From assembly GCF_021183625.1 (NCBI RefSeq), contig NZ_CP089214.1, positions 3,720,001 through 3,784,000 of the forward strand: 64,000 bases of DNA. Reading direction: 5' to 3'. This stretch comes from Nocardia asteroides. Its GTDB lineage: Bacteria > Actinomycetota > Actinomycetes > Mycobacteriales > Mycobacteriaceae. A model generated the notes under the pieces. It was not told where the DNA came from and did no database searches. It saw only the letters and a program-made list of their open reading frames with translations. The translations under genes were made by a program, and so were the position numbers. Of the stretch, positions 24,725-33,282 are shown piece after piece (position 1 is the first letter of the stretch; the number at the start of each line of letters is the position of its first letter).

Positions 24725-25066
24725 CTACTCGACGACGCCGGGCTCGGTCTCGGCGAGCACCCAGTCGCGGTACCCGGGGTGCACGACCGCCACCGGCACC
24801 GCGACGACCTGCGGGGTGTCGTAGGGGTGCTCGGCGTCGGCGCGGACGATGATCTCCTGCACGTGCGCGCGGCGGGTGTGCAGGGTGACGAGCGCCTCGG
24901 GCTCGTCGGCGATCGCGCCCTCCCAGCGGTACAGGCTGCGGACGGCGGGCTGCAGGTTGCCGCAGGCCGCGAGGCGGTCGGCGAGCAGGCGGCGGGTGAA
25001 GCCGGCGAGCCAGTCGGCGTCCGCGGCGGTGATGCTGACGCTGACCAGTTCTTCATCGACGGGCAT
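24725..25066 (-). CDS. cutA: CutA1-type divalent cation tolerance protein
   Basis: 113 residues, the usual CutA size. The fold signature is present: VSITAADADWLAGFTRRLLA, RLAACGNLQPAVRSLYRWEG, then EALVTLHTRRAHVQEI and HPYDTPQVVAVPV. CutA proteins form very stable trimers and are linked to copper and other metal tolerance, though their direct function is debated. ATG 25066 is chosen for the family N-terminus. The gene converges on leuS (3-nt gap) and lies 10 nt after the SDR stop, probably the same operon. Confidence 0.9.
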   Translation of the reverse strand: MPVDEELVSVSITAADADWLAGFTRRLLADRLAACGNLQPAVRSLYRWEGAIADEPEALVTLHTRRAHVQEIIVRADAEHPYDTPQVVAVPVAVVHPGYRDWVLAETEPGVVE

Positions 25067-25076
25067 GGGTTTCCTC

Positions 25077-25760
25077 TCAGCGGCCGTACGGGCGGATGAC
25101 GAGCTCGGTGGGGTGCGCGTCGCGCGGGGTCTCGATGGCGGTGCGCACGGTGCGCGCGACCGTCGCGGGGGTGAGGAATTCGGCCGGGTCGTACTCGCGG
25201 CCCTCACCCGCGGTGATCTCGCGCTGCATCTCGGTGTCGATCCGGCCGGGGTGGATGGAGGTCACCCGGAGCAGCGGCTCCTCCTGGCGCAGCGAATCAC
25301 CCAGGGCGCGCAGCCCGAACTTGCTGGCGGCGTAGGAGGCCCAGCCCGGGTGCGCGCGCAGCCCGGCGCCGGAATTGATCAGCAGCACATGGCCGTTCGC
25401 GGCCCGCAGGGCGGGAAGCAGCAGCCTGGTGAGCTCGGCCACCGCGATCAGGTTGACCTCGAGGGTGCGCCGCCACTGGTCGACGGTGGAGTTCGCGACG
25501 GTGTCGATATCGGCGATGCCCGCGTTGTGCACGAGCACGTCGAGCCGCTCGATGGGTGCGGTCGCGGTGGCGACGGCGGCGTAGTCGGTGAGCTCGACCG
25601 GCCAGCCGGTGGCGTCCGGGAGCTCCGCGAGCACATCGGTGAGCGCGGGCAGGCTCCGCGCGCCGAGCAGCAGCCGGTGCGTCGGCGCGAGCTCGCGGGC
25701 GATGGCGGCGCCGAGCCCGCGGGCGGCTCCGGTGACGAGGGCGACGGGTTTCGCGGTCAT
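25077..25760 (-). CDS. short-chain dehydrogenase/reductase
   Basis: 227 residues of classical SDR. The cofactor motif TGAARGLG is at residues 10-17, NAG at HNAGIADI, the active Ser in INSGAG, and the YAASK pair at WASYAASKFG. A Pro-Gly turn follows (SIHPGRIDTEM). ATG 25760 gives the family start; an upstream frame extension to 25895 has no family likeness. NADP(H) use is likely but the substrate is unknown. It precedes cutA in the same direction. Confidence 0.92.
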   Translation of the reverse strand: MTAKPVALVTGAARGLGAAIARELAPTHRLLLGARSLPALTDVLAELPDATGWPVELTDYAAVATATAPIERLDVLVHNAGIADIDTVANSTVDQWRRTLEVNLIAVAELTRLLLPALRAANGHVLLINSGAGLRAHPGWASYAASKFGLRALGDSLRQEEPLLRVTSIHPGRIDTEMQREITAGEGREYDPAEFLTPATVARTVRTAIETPRDAHPTELVIRPYGR

Positions 25761-25875
25761 GCGCCCAACGGTAGCGGCAGCTCCACGAGCTCCGAGCGCC
25801 TCCCGATACCCCGGGTGGTCCATACCACCCCGTACTGAACAGGCGAAACCACTGGAACCGCCGCAGAATGAACAG

Positions 25876-27213
25876 ATGCAGCACCCCGGTTTCACGCCGA
25901 CCCAGCTCGCGGCCCGCGCCGCCTACCTGCTGCGCGGCAACGACCTGGGCACCATGACCAGCGCGGCGCCCCGGCTCTACCCGCACATGTGGAGCTGGGA
26001 CGCGGCCTTCGTCGCGGTCGGCCTCGCCCCGCTCAGCGTCGAGCGGGCGGTGATCGAACTCGACACCCTGCTCTCCGCCCAATGGAAGAACGGGATGATC
26101 CCGCACATCGTCTTCGCCAACGGCGTCGACGGCTACTTCCCCGGCCCGGCCCGCTGGGAGTGCCGCAAACTCGCCGCCAACGCCCCGGACGGCCCGGACA
26201 CCTCCGGCATCACCCAGCCGCCGGTGCACGCCATCGCGCTGCAGCGCATCCTCGACCATTCGCGCAGGCACGGCCGCAGCACCAGGGCCGCCGCCGACGA
26301 GTTCCTGAACCGGCGCTGGGGCGACCTGGTGCGCTGGCACCGCTGGCTCGCGCACGCCCGCGACCCCAAGCAGACCGGCCGGATCACGCTCTACCACGGC
26401 TGGGAATCCGGGATGGACAACTCGCCGCGCTGGGACCGCGCCTACGCCAACGTCGTCCCCGGCGACCTCCCCGCCTACCACCGCGAGGACCTGCTCGTGG
26501 TGAGCGACCCCACCCAGCGGCCGTCGGACCGCGAGTACGACCGCTACCTCTGGCTGGTCGAGCAGATGCGCCGCTCCGGCTACGACGACTACCAGCTCGC
26601 CTCCACCATGAGCTTCGCCGTCGAGGACGTCTTCGTCACCGCGATCTTCGCGCTCGCCTGCGACGTGCTCGCCGACATCGGCGAGGAGTACAAGCAGCCG
26701 CGCGCCGACGTCAAAGAGCTACACGGCTGGGCCGAGCATTTCCGCAGCGGCGTGATAGCGACCACCGACCCGCGCAGCGGCGCCGCCCGCGACTACGACG
26801 TCCGGCTCGGCCGCTGGATCGACACCGAGACGCTGGCCGTCTTCGCGCCGCTGCTCTGCGGCGGGCTGCCGCGCGACACCGAGCGCGCGCTGCTCAAGCT
26901 CTTCGAGGGGCCGCGCTTCTGCGGCCACCCCGACCTCCGCTATCGGCTCCCGCCATCGACCTCGCCGGTCGCCAAGGACTTCCGGCCGCGCGAGTACTGG
27001 CGCGGCCCGGTCTGGCCGGTCATGAGCTGGCTCTTCTCCTGGGTCTTCGCCCGCCGCGGCTGGGCGGAGCGCTCGCTCACGCTGCGCGCGGAGGGGTTGC
27101 GGCAGGCAGGCGACGGGAGTTTCGCGGAGTACTACGAGCCGTTCACCGGGGCGCCGCTCGGCAGTATGCAGCAGTCCTGGACCGCGGCGTCGGTGCTGGA
27201 CTGGCTGGGCTGA
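25876..27213 (+). CDS. ggh: glucosylglycerate hydrolase (GH63)
   Basis: 445 residues, almost exactly the length of the characterised mycobacterial enzyme GgH. WSWDAAFVAVGLA near residue 40 and WKNGMIPHIVF carry family residues. ITLYHGWESGMDNSPRWD contains one catalytic acid, and the C-terminal EYYEPFTGAPLGSMQQSWTAA the second. The enzyme hydrolyses glucosylglycerate, a compatible solute stored during nitrogen limitation, to glucose and glycerate. It is cytosolic, without signal peptide. A strong terminator hairpin follows the stop. Confidence 0.88.
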   Translation: MQHPGFTPTQLAARAAYLLRGNDLGTMTSAAPRLYPHMWSWDAAFVAVGLAPLSVERAVIELDTLLSAQWKNGMIPHIVFANGVDGYFPGPARWECRKLAANAPDGPDTSGITQPPVHAIALQRILDHSRRHGRSTRAAADEFLNRRWGDLVRWHRWLAHARDPKQTGRITLYHGWESGMDNSPRWDRAYANVVPGDLPAYHREDLLVVSDPTQRPSDREYDRYLWLVEQMRRSGYDDYQLASTMSFAVEDVFVTAIFALACDVLADIGEEYKQPRADVKELHGWAEHFRSGVIATTDPRSGAARDYDVRLGRWIDTETLAVFAPLLCGGLPRDTERALLKLFEGPRFCGHPDLRYRLPPSTSPVAKDFRPREYWRGPVWPVMSWLFSWVFARRGWAERSLTLRAEGLRQAGDGSFAEYYEPFTGAPLGSMQQSWTAASVLDWLG

Positions 27214-27240
27214 CGCCCGGCCCACGGCGGGGGCCGGGCG
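27214..27240. terminator. bidirectional hairpin terminator
   Basis: CGCCCGGCCC (27214-27223) pairs perfectly with GGGCCGGGCG (27231-27240) across a 7-nt loop. It lies between the convergent stops of the GH63 and PhoX-like genes. Confidence 0.75.
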
Positions 27241-27247
27241 CGCGGGC

Positions 27248-29311
27248 TCAGACGCCGATCCGGCCCTGACCACCCTTCCAGGCGACGACGACGGACGGCC
27301 GCGGCTGGGTGGTTCCCCCGTCGGGCCAGTGCGAGGCCGGGTTGTCGGCGGAGGCGTCGTCCTTCTCGCCCGGGTGCTGGACGCAGACCAGCACGCGGGA
27401 TTCGGTGACGACGGGGCCGCAGGTCTCGGCGCCCCTGGGGACGGTGAGGAACTGCTTGGTCTCGCCGCGCCGGTCGCCGTCGAGCACCACCGAGAAGAGG
27501 CCGTCGTTGGCCTTGAGGGCATTGCCGTCGGTGGAGATCCAGAGGTTGCCGTACTGGTCGAAGGCCAGGTTGTCGGGGCAGGAGATCGGGCTGACCTTCG
27601 ACTTGTCGAAGCCGCCGTAGTAGGTGTCTGCGGCGTTCGGGTCGCCGCAGACGAGCAGCAGCGACCAGCTGAAGCGGGTGCCGGTGTGGTCGTCGTCGAG
27701 CTCGAGGACCTGGCCGTTCTTGTTCAGGTTGCGCGGGTTGGCCTCGTCGGCGGCGGCTTTGCCGTCCTTGCCCCTGTTGTCGTTGTTGGTCAGCGCGACG
27801 TAGACCTTGCCGGTGACCGGGTTGGGTTCGAAGTCCTCGGGGCGGTCCATCTTGGTGGCGCCGACCTTGTCCGCGGCCAGCCGGGTGAAGACGGCGACCT
27901 CGGCGGCGCTCATGCCGTCGACCTTGGAGGTGCCCTTGCCGTCGGGGCCGGTCTCCAGCAGCGGGATCCACTCGCCGGTGCCGGTGAAGCCCTGCGGCGC
28001 GGGGAGTTTGCCGGTGCCGTCGATCTGCGCGGCGTGGTCGCCGGTGAGCTTGGCGACGTAGAGCGTGCCCTCGTCCAGGATGGTCATGTTGTGCCGCATG
28101 GCCGAGGCGCCGGTGCCGGACTGCACCTTCTTGGCGGAGACGAACTTGTACATGTAGTCGAAGCGCTCGTCGTCGCCGGTGTAGGAGACGACGGCGCCGT
28201 CGGCGGTGACGTAGATGCTCGCGCCCTCGTGCTTGAACCGGCCCATGGCGGAGTGCTTGACCGGCACCGACGCGGCGTCCCACGGGTTGACCTCGACGAC
28301 GTAGCCGAAGCGGTTGGCCTCGTTGGGTTCCTGCGCCAGGTCGAAGCGCCTGTCGGTGCGCTCCCAGACGTTGGTGCTCGCGCCCTCGGCGAACCCGTAC
28401 CGCTTGAGCCGGGCCGCGGCGACAGGCTCGGTGACGGCCTGCGCGTTGGCGAAGTAGCCGTGGAAGTTCTCCTCGCCGGAGAGCACGGTGCCCCACGGGG
28501 TGGTGCCGCCGGCGCAGTTGGCGAAGGTGCCGAAGATTTTGTTGCCCGCCGGATCGGCGGCGGTCTTCACGAAGTCGCTGCCCGCGGCCGGGCCGGTGAG
28601 CAGGAATTCGGTGTTCGCGGTGATCCGGCGGTTGTGCGGGCCGAAGGCGGGGGTCAGCTTGCCGGAGCCGTTCTCGCCCTCGACCTCGACCACCGCGAGG
28701 CCGTGCGCGGCCTTGCTGATGGCGATCTGTTCGTCGGTGGGGTTCTTGGCGTCGTAGCCGCGGAACATGTGCGGGCCGGTGGTGTACTCGTGGTTCACCA
28801 CGAGCAGGAAGGCGTTGGGCCGGCCCTCGATCGGCAGCAGCGCCGCGAAATCGTTGTTGTAGCCGAACTGCTTCTCCTGCGCGGCGGCGGTCTGCCGGTC
28901 GAAGTCGAAGGCGGGGGCGTCGGCGAAGAGCGGGTCGCCCCAGCGGATCACGACGGACTGCTCGTAGCCTTCCGGAACCCGCACGGCGTCGTCGGTGTTC
29001 GGCGCGACGGCGGTGAAGGTGGTTCCGGTGCCGTCCGACGCGGCGGCGGCCTTCGAGGTCTCGGTGGAGCCGCCGTCGTCACCACACGCCGCCAGCGCAC
29101 TCGCCGCGCCGACCGCGAGCACCGCGGCCGCGCCGCCCCTGAGCAGGCCGCGCCGATTCAGGGAGCTGACGATATCGCCGAAGTAGGCGCCGTCCGAGGT
29201 GTTCGGGGCCGGGTGGAAGCAGGCGTTGGCGCACTTGTATTCGCAGGTAACGCGGGCGCGCGCGGAGCGGCCGTCGTGCGCGGTGAAGAGGGTGAGCGGT
29301 TTCGGGGTCAC
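27248..29311 (-). CDS. PhoX-family alkaline phosphatase, Tat-exported lipoprotein
   Basis: 687 residues, GTG 29311 with CAGGAG 5 nt upstream. The leader has a twin-arginine motif (SSLNRRGLLRGG) followed by a hydrophobic stretch and a lipobox LAAC, so the protein should be exported folded and anchored. The rest is the DUF839/PhoX beta-propeller: NFAALLP-like core, NCAGGTTPWGTVLSGEENF and the C-terminal GDPNAADTYYGGFDK and CPDNLAFDQYGNLWISTD. PhoX enzymes use calcium and iron to release phosphate from organic esters. Phosphate-starvation control is typical; no Pho box was identified. Confidence 0.9.
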   Translation of the reverse strand: MTPKPLTLFTAHDGRSARARVTCEYKCANACFHPAPNTSDGAYFGDIVSSLNRRGLLRGGAAAVLAVGAASALAACGDDGGSTETSKAAAASDGTGTTFTAVAPNTDDAVRVPEGYEQSVVIRWGDPLFADAPAFDFDRQTAAAQEKQFGYNNDFAALLPIEGRPNAFLLVVNHEYTTGPHMFRGYDAKNPTDEQIAISKAAHGLAVVEVEGENGSGKLTPAFGPHNRRITANTEFLLTGPAAGSDFVKTAADPAGNKIFGTFANCAGGTTPWGTVLSGEENFHGYFANAQAVTEPVAAARLKRYGFAEGASTNVWERTDRRFDLAQEPNEANRFGYVVEVNPWDAASVPVKHSAMGRFKHEGASIYVTADGAVVSYTGDDERFDYMYKFVSAKKVQSGTGASAMRHNMTILDEGTLYVAKLTGDHAAQIDGTGKLPAPQGFTGTGEWIPLLETGPDGKGTSKVDGMSAAEVAVFTRLAADKVGATKMDRPEDFEPNPVTGKVYVALTNNDNRGKDGKAAADEANPRNLNKNGQVLELDDDHTGTRFSWSLLLVCGDPNAADTYYGGFDKSKVSPISCPDNLAFDQYGNLWISTDGNALKANDGLFSVVLDGDRRGETKQFLTVPRGAETCGPVVTESRVLVCVQHPGEKDDASADNPASHWPDGGTTQPRPSVVVAWKGGQGRIGV

Positions 29312-29446
29312 TGCGGCTCCTGATATCGGCGTCGGCCGCACGGTAGACGATGTTCGCCAGGGGGAATCGACGGCGAGGTGAACAGCCACCCAATTAGGTA
29401 ACCCTCAATTTGCCGGGCAACCGGCGAGCATCCGCCGAACGCGAAC

Positions 29447-29479
29447 GATCCCGGTGTCTCTTCCGGAGACACCGGGATC
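29447..29479. terminator. hairpin terminator
   Basis: GATCCCGGTGTCTC (29447-29460) and GAGACACCGGGATC (29466-29479) form a perfect 14-bp stem with loop TTCCG. It lies 32 nt downstream of the stop of the two-TM protein gene read on the minus strand. Confidence 0.8.
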
Positions 29480-29510
29480 GGTGGGGGGCGGGGCTCGGCG
29501 GCGGCGGCTG

Positions 29511-30320
29511 TCATGCGCTGACCGGGATGGCGATGACCACCTCGCTCTCGTCCTGCGGCAGGTAGTGCGTCCGGAGGATCCGGCCGACCTGCACGTGCCC
29601 GACCGCGGTCGGCGGCACGTACTTCTCGGTGCGGGCGGTGAAGGTGCTGCCGTCCGGGCGGGTGACGACCAGCCCGAGCACCACTCTGGTGTGGCCGTCG
29701 CGGATCTCGCCTGGCACCGAGAGCGTCTGCACCACGGCCTGGGTCGCGATGCCACGCTCGGCGATGTCGAGTTTGCCGCGGGTGGTGAAGCCCTTGCGCA
29801 GCATCGCCTCGTTCATGGCGTGCTGCGCCGCGCGCTGGTCGCCGGAGAGGTCGATCTCGACCTTGTCGGTGCGGTGCGGCAGGTAGCGGACCGGCAGCAC
29901 CACGCCGGGGCGGAGCATCGCCATCTGGTGCTGCGGGACGACCAGCTTCGCCACCGAGGGGAAGACCTTGCCGTCGGCGCCCTCGACGCTCAGGTCGATC
30001 CGCAGCTGGGGCTGGTGGTTCAGGGTCACGCCGGTGTGCCGGACCGCCCGCACCGTGCCGAGCCCGACCCCGGCGTTGCGGTACTCGGCCGAGTTGTTGC
30101 CGGTGAGCGCGGAGAGGATGCCGTCGCCGGTGAAGGCGAAGACGATCGGGGTGACGGTCAGCGCGATGATCGGCAGCGCCATCTGCGGGCCAACCCAGGC
30201 CAGGATGTCCTGGCCGTACTCGTCGGGGCCGTCGTAGGTGAGGCCGTGCAGGAGGTAGTAGCCGAAGGCGACGACCAGGAAGGCCGCGGCGACGGCGCGG
30301 GCGATGGTCTTGAGGTTCAT
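29511..30320 (-). CDS. two-TM membrane protein with soluble domain, unknown
   Basis: 269 residues. Two membrane helices (about 8-25 and 43-63) are followed by a globular region from residue 80 rich in beta structure. It contains two repeats of a pattern like QPQLRIDLSVEGADG and HTRVVLGLVVTRPDG, each followed by a LRPG/VLPVRYLPH or VQVGRILRTHYLPQ segment. The duplicated soluble units resemble SHOCT/DUF3592-like extracellular modules, but I cannot name a family. ATG 30320 is 30 nt after the lipoprotein stop, so the two are likely co-transcribed. Confidence 0.75.
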   Translation of the reverse strand: MNLKTIARAVAAAFLVVAFGYYLLHGLTYDGPDEYGQDILAWVGPQMALPIIALTVTPIVFAFTGDGILSALTGNNSAEYRNAGVGLGTVRAVRHTGVTLNHQPQLRIDLSVEGADGKVFPSVAKLVVPQHQMAMLRPGVVLPVRYLPHRTDKVEIDLSGDQRAAQHAMNEAMLRKGFTTRGKLDIAERGIATQAVVQTLSVPGEIRDGHTRVVLGLVVTRPDGSTFTARTEKYVPPTAVGHVQVGRILRTHYLPQDESEVVIAIPVSA

Positions 30321-30349
30321 GGTGGTCTTTCCGGTGCGGGCGGGAGGGG

Positions 30350-30856
30350 TCAGCCGTTGACGACGGTGGTGCAGGCGAAGGTGATCTCGAAGGGGATGTT
30401 CTTCGGGCCTGCGAGGGGGTTGGTGAGGTCGACCCCGCCGACGCCTTCGCCGGTGACGGTGTAGGTGGTGCCGTTCTTGGTGACCTTCGCCGAGCCGCCG
30501 GGGGCGCCGGCGCCGTAGCCGACGGCGTAGGGGGTGCCGCTGTTGCCGCCCTTGGTTCCGGCGATGGCGACGGCCTGGACGGTGTCCTCGCCCTGGAGGG
30601 TGGCCGAGACGCTGAAGTTGCCGTAGGTGGTGTTGTTCAGGTCGGTGAGGGCCAGGGCGAGGGTGCCGCCCTGCTTGGCGCAGGTGGTGTCGAAGCGGGC
30701 GTCGATGGTCGTGCCGTCGACCTTGGCGGTGGAGCTGCTGGAGGTGCTGACCGGGGAGGGGGTGCTGGTGGTGGTGTTGTCGCTGCAGCCGGTGACGAGC
30801 AGGGCGAGGGTAGCGGCCGCGGCGGTGGTGGTGGCCGCGAGGCGGTTGGTGCGCAT
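30350..30856 (-). CDS. LpqH-like lipoprotein
   Basis: 168 residues. The signal peptide ends in the lipobox VTGC (lipidated Cys at residue 24). A Ser/Thr-rich linker follows. The mature domain (about residues 45-168) has the LpqH/19-kDa antigen pattern: a DTTCAKQGGTLALALTD part, AVGYGAGAPGGSAKVTKNG, and TYTVTGEGVGGVDLTNP, with a Cys pair (CAKQ and FACTT) likely bridged. Such lipoproteins are surface exposed in mycolate-containing bacteria. ATG 30856 is well placed. It leads the operon with the two-TM protein. Confidence 0.85.
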   Translation of the reverse strand: MRTNRLAATTTAAAATLALLVTGCSDNTTTSTPSPVSTSSSSTAKVDGTTIDARFDTTCAKQGGTLALALTDLNNTTYGNFSVSATLQGEDTVQAVAIAGTKGGNSGTPYAVGYGAGAPGGSAKVTKNGTTYTVTGEGVGGVDLTNPLAGPKNIPFEITFACTTVVNG

Positions 30857-30979
30857 GGGTTTTCGTTCCTTCGTTCTCGGGTTGTTCGGCTTCCGGTTCG
30901 GCCGTTGAGATGAAGGTAGGAGGGGTTCGCGCCCTACCGATCCCAGCTTTCGCCACGGGCAAGGCGCTAACCTGGTGCG

Positions 30980-32335
30980 ATGCGACGACCCCGGGCCGCT
31001 GTGCTCGACGAGGTGTGGCGCGGACTCGACGGATTGGCGCCGCTCAGCGGTCCCCAGGGCGGGCCGCTGCGCCGCACCGTGAAACTGGTGCTCGACCCGC
31101 TGGTGATCCGGCCGGTGCAGTACCCCGCCTGCGCGGGCTCGGTGCTCGACGCCGACGGCATCGCCCTGCTCACCGCGCGGCTGCACGCCGCCGCCGACGA
31201 CCTGCGCGCGACCGCCGCCTGGTTCACCCTGCTCAAGCAGGTGCGCCGGGCCTCGAAGATCACCGACGGCAACCCGCAGGACCTCTACTTCCAGCGCTGT
31301 TTCGAACTGGCCGCCACCCGCGGCACCCCGGAGCCGTTGCGCGACCGGCCCGTCGCCGAGGCCGCGCTGCGCGAGATCCACGACAACCCGGCGGGCCGCA
31401 CGGTCGCCGTGCTCCGCGCGCACCTCACCGACCCGGCGCGCGCCGCCGAGTTCGCCGCGCTGCTCGCGACGGCGTGGGCCCGCCGCCCGCTCACCGATAC
31501 GCCGACCCCCGACCACGCCGCCGCGCTGCACACCCTGCTCGACGCCTGCGCCGCCGCCCGGCTCACCGACGGCGTCGACAACGGCCTGCGGACCTTCGAC
31601 GACCTGCTCGACGCGCACGCGGGCACGCACGCCGGGATCGAGCTCTGGCAGGTGGTCACCGGCTGGACCGCCGCCGAGCTCGGCTTCACCGCGCGCCCGG
31701 TGCCGCAGCAGCCCGCGGTCGGCAGCTCCGCCGCGACCGCGCAGCTGGGGCGGCCGTTCGACCGCACGGTGTACGAGCGGGTCTTCACCGTGCTGCAGGG
31801 CGGCACCGAGCGGGCCGACCTGCCGACCGTGCCCGAGCTGGTCGCCGCCGAGGTCGCGCGCAGCTGCGCGCCGCTGGCGCTGCTGGACGAATCGCTGCGG
31901 CTCACCGCCGCCGCCGGGATCGCGCTCGCGCTCGGGCTCGCCCCGGCCGGGGCGACCAGGCCCGCGCCGGACGGGACGCCGGGAACCGAGCCGGATGCCA
32001 CCGCCGCGCACCGGATCGTGAACGGGCGCTGGCGGCGCGAGGCGTACGTGCTCGCGGCTCGGCGGCTCTCGGTGGCCGGTGCGCCGGGGCCCGACGCCGA
32101 GCCGCTCGCCGCCATCGCCGCCGACCTGTCCCGGCCGTGGCGGCCCTACCTGCGCAGGCTCTGGGTTCGGCTGCACGGGCGGGATGTGCGCGCCGCGCCC
32201 GTGTACGACCCGGACGAGCTGTGGGACCTGCTCGACGGGGTCGCCCGCTCGGTCATGCTCGATCACCGGATGCGGGTGAAACAGGTGCTCAGCGCGCGCG
32301 CCGAACTGGAGACCCCGGCACAGAGGGCGGGCTGA
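30980..32335 (+). CDS. unknown protein, first gene of CHAT operon
   Basis: 451 residues, mostly helical, without membrane segments or recognised motifs. Conserved-looking stretches include LVLDPLVIRPVQYPACAGSV near residue 40, AAWFTLLKQVRRASKITDGN at about 80, and RPWRPYLRRLWVRLHGRDV near 390. The C-terminus (DLLDGVARSVMLDHRMR) is amphipathic. Its stop overlaps the start of the next gene (TGATG), so translation is coupled. In this operon it could be an adaptor, sensor or protease substrate of the CHAT protein. Confidence 0.75.
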   Translation: MRRPRAAVLDEVWRGLDGLAPLSGPQGGPLRRTVKLVLDPLVIRPVQYPACAGSVLDADGIALLTARLHAAADDLRATAAWFTLLKQVRRASKITDGNPQDLYFQRCFELAATRGTPEPLRDRPVAEAALREIHDNPAGRTVAVLRAHLTDPARAAEFAALLATAWARRPLTDTPTPDHAAALHTLLDACAAARLTDGVDNGLRTFDDLLDAHAGTHAGIELWQVVTGWTAAELGFTARPVPQQPAVGSSAATAQLGRPFDRTVYERVFTVLQGGTERADLPTVPELVAAEVARSCAPLALLDESLRLTAAAGIALALGLAPAGATRPAPDGTPGTEPDATAAHRIVNGRWRREAYVLAARRLSVAGAPGPDAEPLAAIAADLSRPWRPYLRRLWVRLHGRDVRAAPVYDPDELWDLLDGVARSVMLDHRMRVKQVLSARAELETPAQRAG

Positions 32336-33282
32336 TGGTGACCGTCGATGTGCGCGGGGTCGATGGGTTGACCGTGCTCGCTCCCGTCGGGGCGCCGACC
32401 GTGCTCGATCCGGTGCCGGGGGTCGGGGTGCTGGTGCTCGAGGTGTCGGGTGGGCATCTGACCTGGGATCTGTTCGGTGACAGTGTGGTTCCGGCGGCGG
32501 TGCTCGACGATCCGGCGGCCGCGCAGGACTGGTTGTGGGCGCTGTACGGCGAAGCGGCGGCGGTGGCTGTGGCCGATGGCGTCGACGGGCCGCTGGACGC
32601 CGAACCGGCCGATCCCGGGCAGGCCGAGGACGCCCGGCGGCTCGCGTACGCGCACTGGGCCGCCCGCTGGTGGCCCGCCTCCACGCTGGACGGGATCGCC
32701 GCGCTCGACCCCGGGCTGCTGGACGCCGAGATCGCCGAGCTGACCGCCGCCTGCGACGCGCTGGTCGACGGTGCCGACGCGGTGGTCGCGGCGGCGGTCG
32801 AGGTGACCGCGCGGGCGGAGGACTACGCGCTGGCCGCCGGGGACGGGGTCCGGGAGGGGATGGTGCTGCGGCGCGGCAGTACCGGGTGGGCCTGGCATCG
32901 CTGCCCACCCGGGGTTGTCGATGCCTCCGAGCAGGCGCTGACCTGGGAGTCGGTGCGGCAGGGCGGGTCAGGGGTGCTGCGGGTCGACGTCGTCGCGGCG
33001 CCGCGGACGGTGCCGGTGCTGGTGCCCGCGCACCTGCGGCCCTGGGTGCGGGTCGGGGAGCTGCGTGCTCCGCTCGATGCGGCCGCCGATCACTGGGTCA
33101 CCACGCTCGCCACGCCGGAGGTCGCGGAGCCGGAGCTGTTCGTTCCCGGAGTCGGCTCGGCGCAGCCGGATTCGGCGGCGGATCGGGTCCGGGTGCGGGA
33201 GTTCGCCCGTGCCAGGTTGTCCGGGGCCGGTTCCCTCCTGCGCGCGGAGAGCGCGGCCGCCGCCGATGACTCCGACTTCTGA
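32335..33282 (+). CDS. unknown protein, second gene of CHAT operon
   Basis: 315 residues, acidic, with Ala/Val/Asp-rich segments. The N-terminal third is beta-rich (VTVDVRGVDGLTVLAPVG, then GVGVLVLEVSGGHLTWDLFG). The middle is helical with ARRLAYAHWAARWWPASTLD, and the C-terminal part has a predicted strand region (GVLRVDVVAAPRTVPVLVP). No family is recognised. It overlaps the TPR gene by 17 nt. Its position between the first gene and the TPR/CHAT pair suggests a component of the same system. Confidence 0.75.
   Translation: MVTVDVRGVDGLTVLAPVGAPTVLDPVPGVGVLVLEVSGGHLTWDLFGDSVVPAAVLDDPAAAQDWLWALYGEAAAVAVADGVDGPLDAEPADPGQAEDARRLAYAHWAARWWPASTLDGIAALDPGLLDAEIAELTAACDALVDGADAVVAAAVEVTARAEDYALAAGDGVREGMVLRRGSTGWAWHRCPPGVVDASEQALTWESVRQGGSGVLRVDVVAAPRTVPVLVPAHLRPWVRVGELRAPLDAAADHWVTTLATPEVAEPELFVPGVGSAQPDSAADRVRVREFARARLSGAGSLLRAESAAAADDSDF

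Noticed and set aside
30350..32908. Long minus-strand frame reading through the LpqH-like gene into the next region
   Set aside because: Only the last 168 codons have a signal peptide and family motifs; the upstream part mirrors the plus-strand gene.
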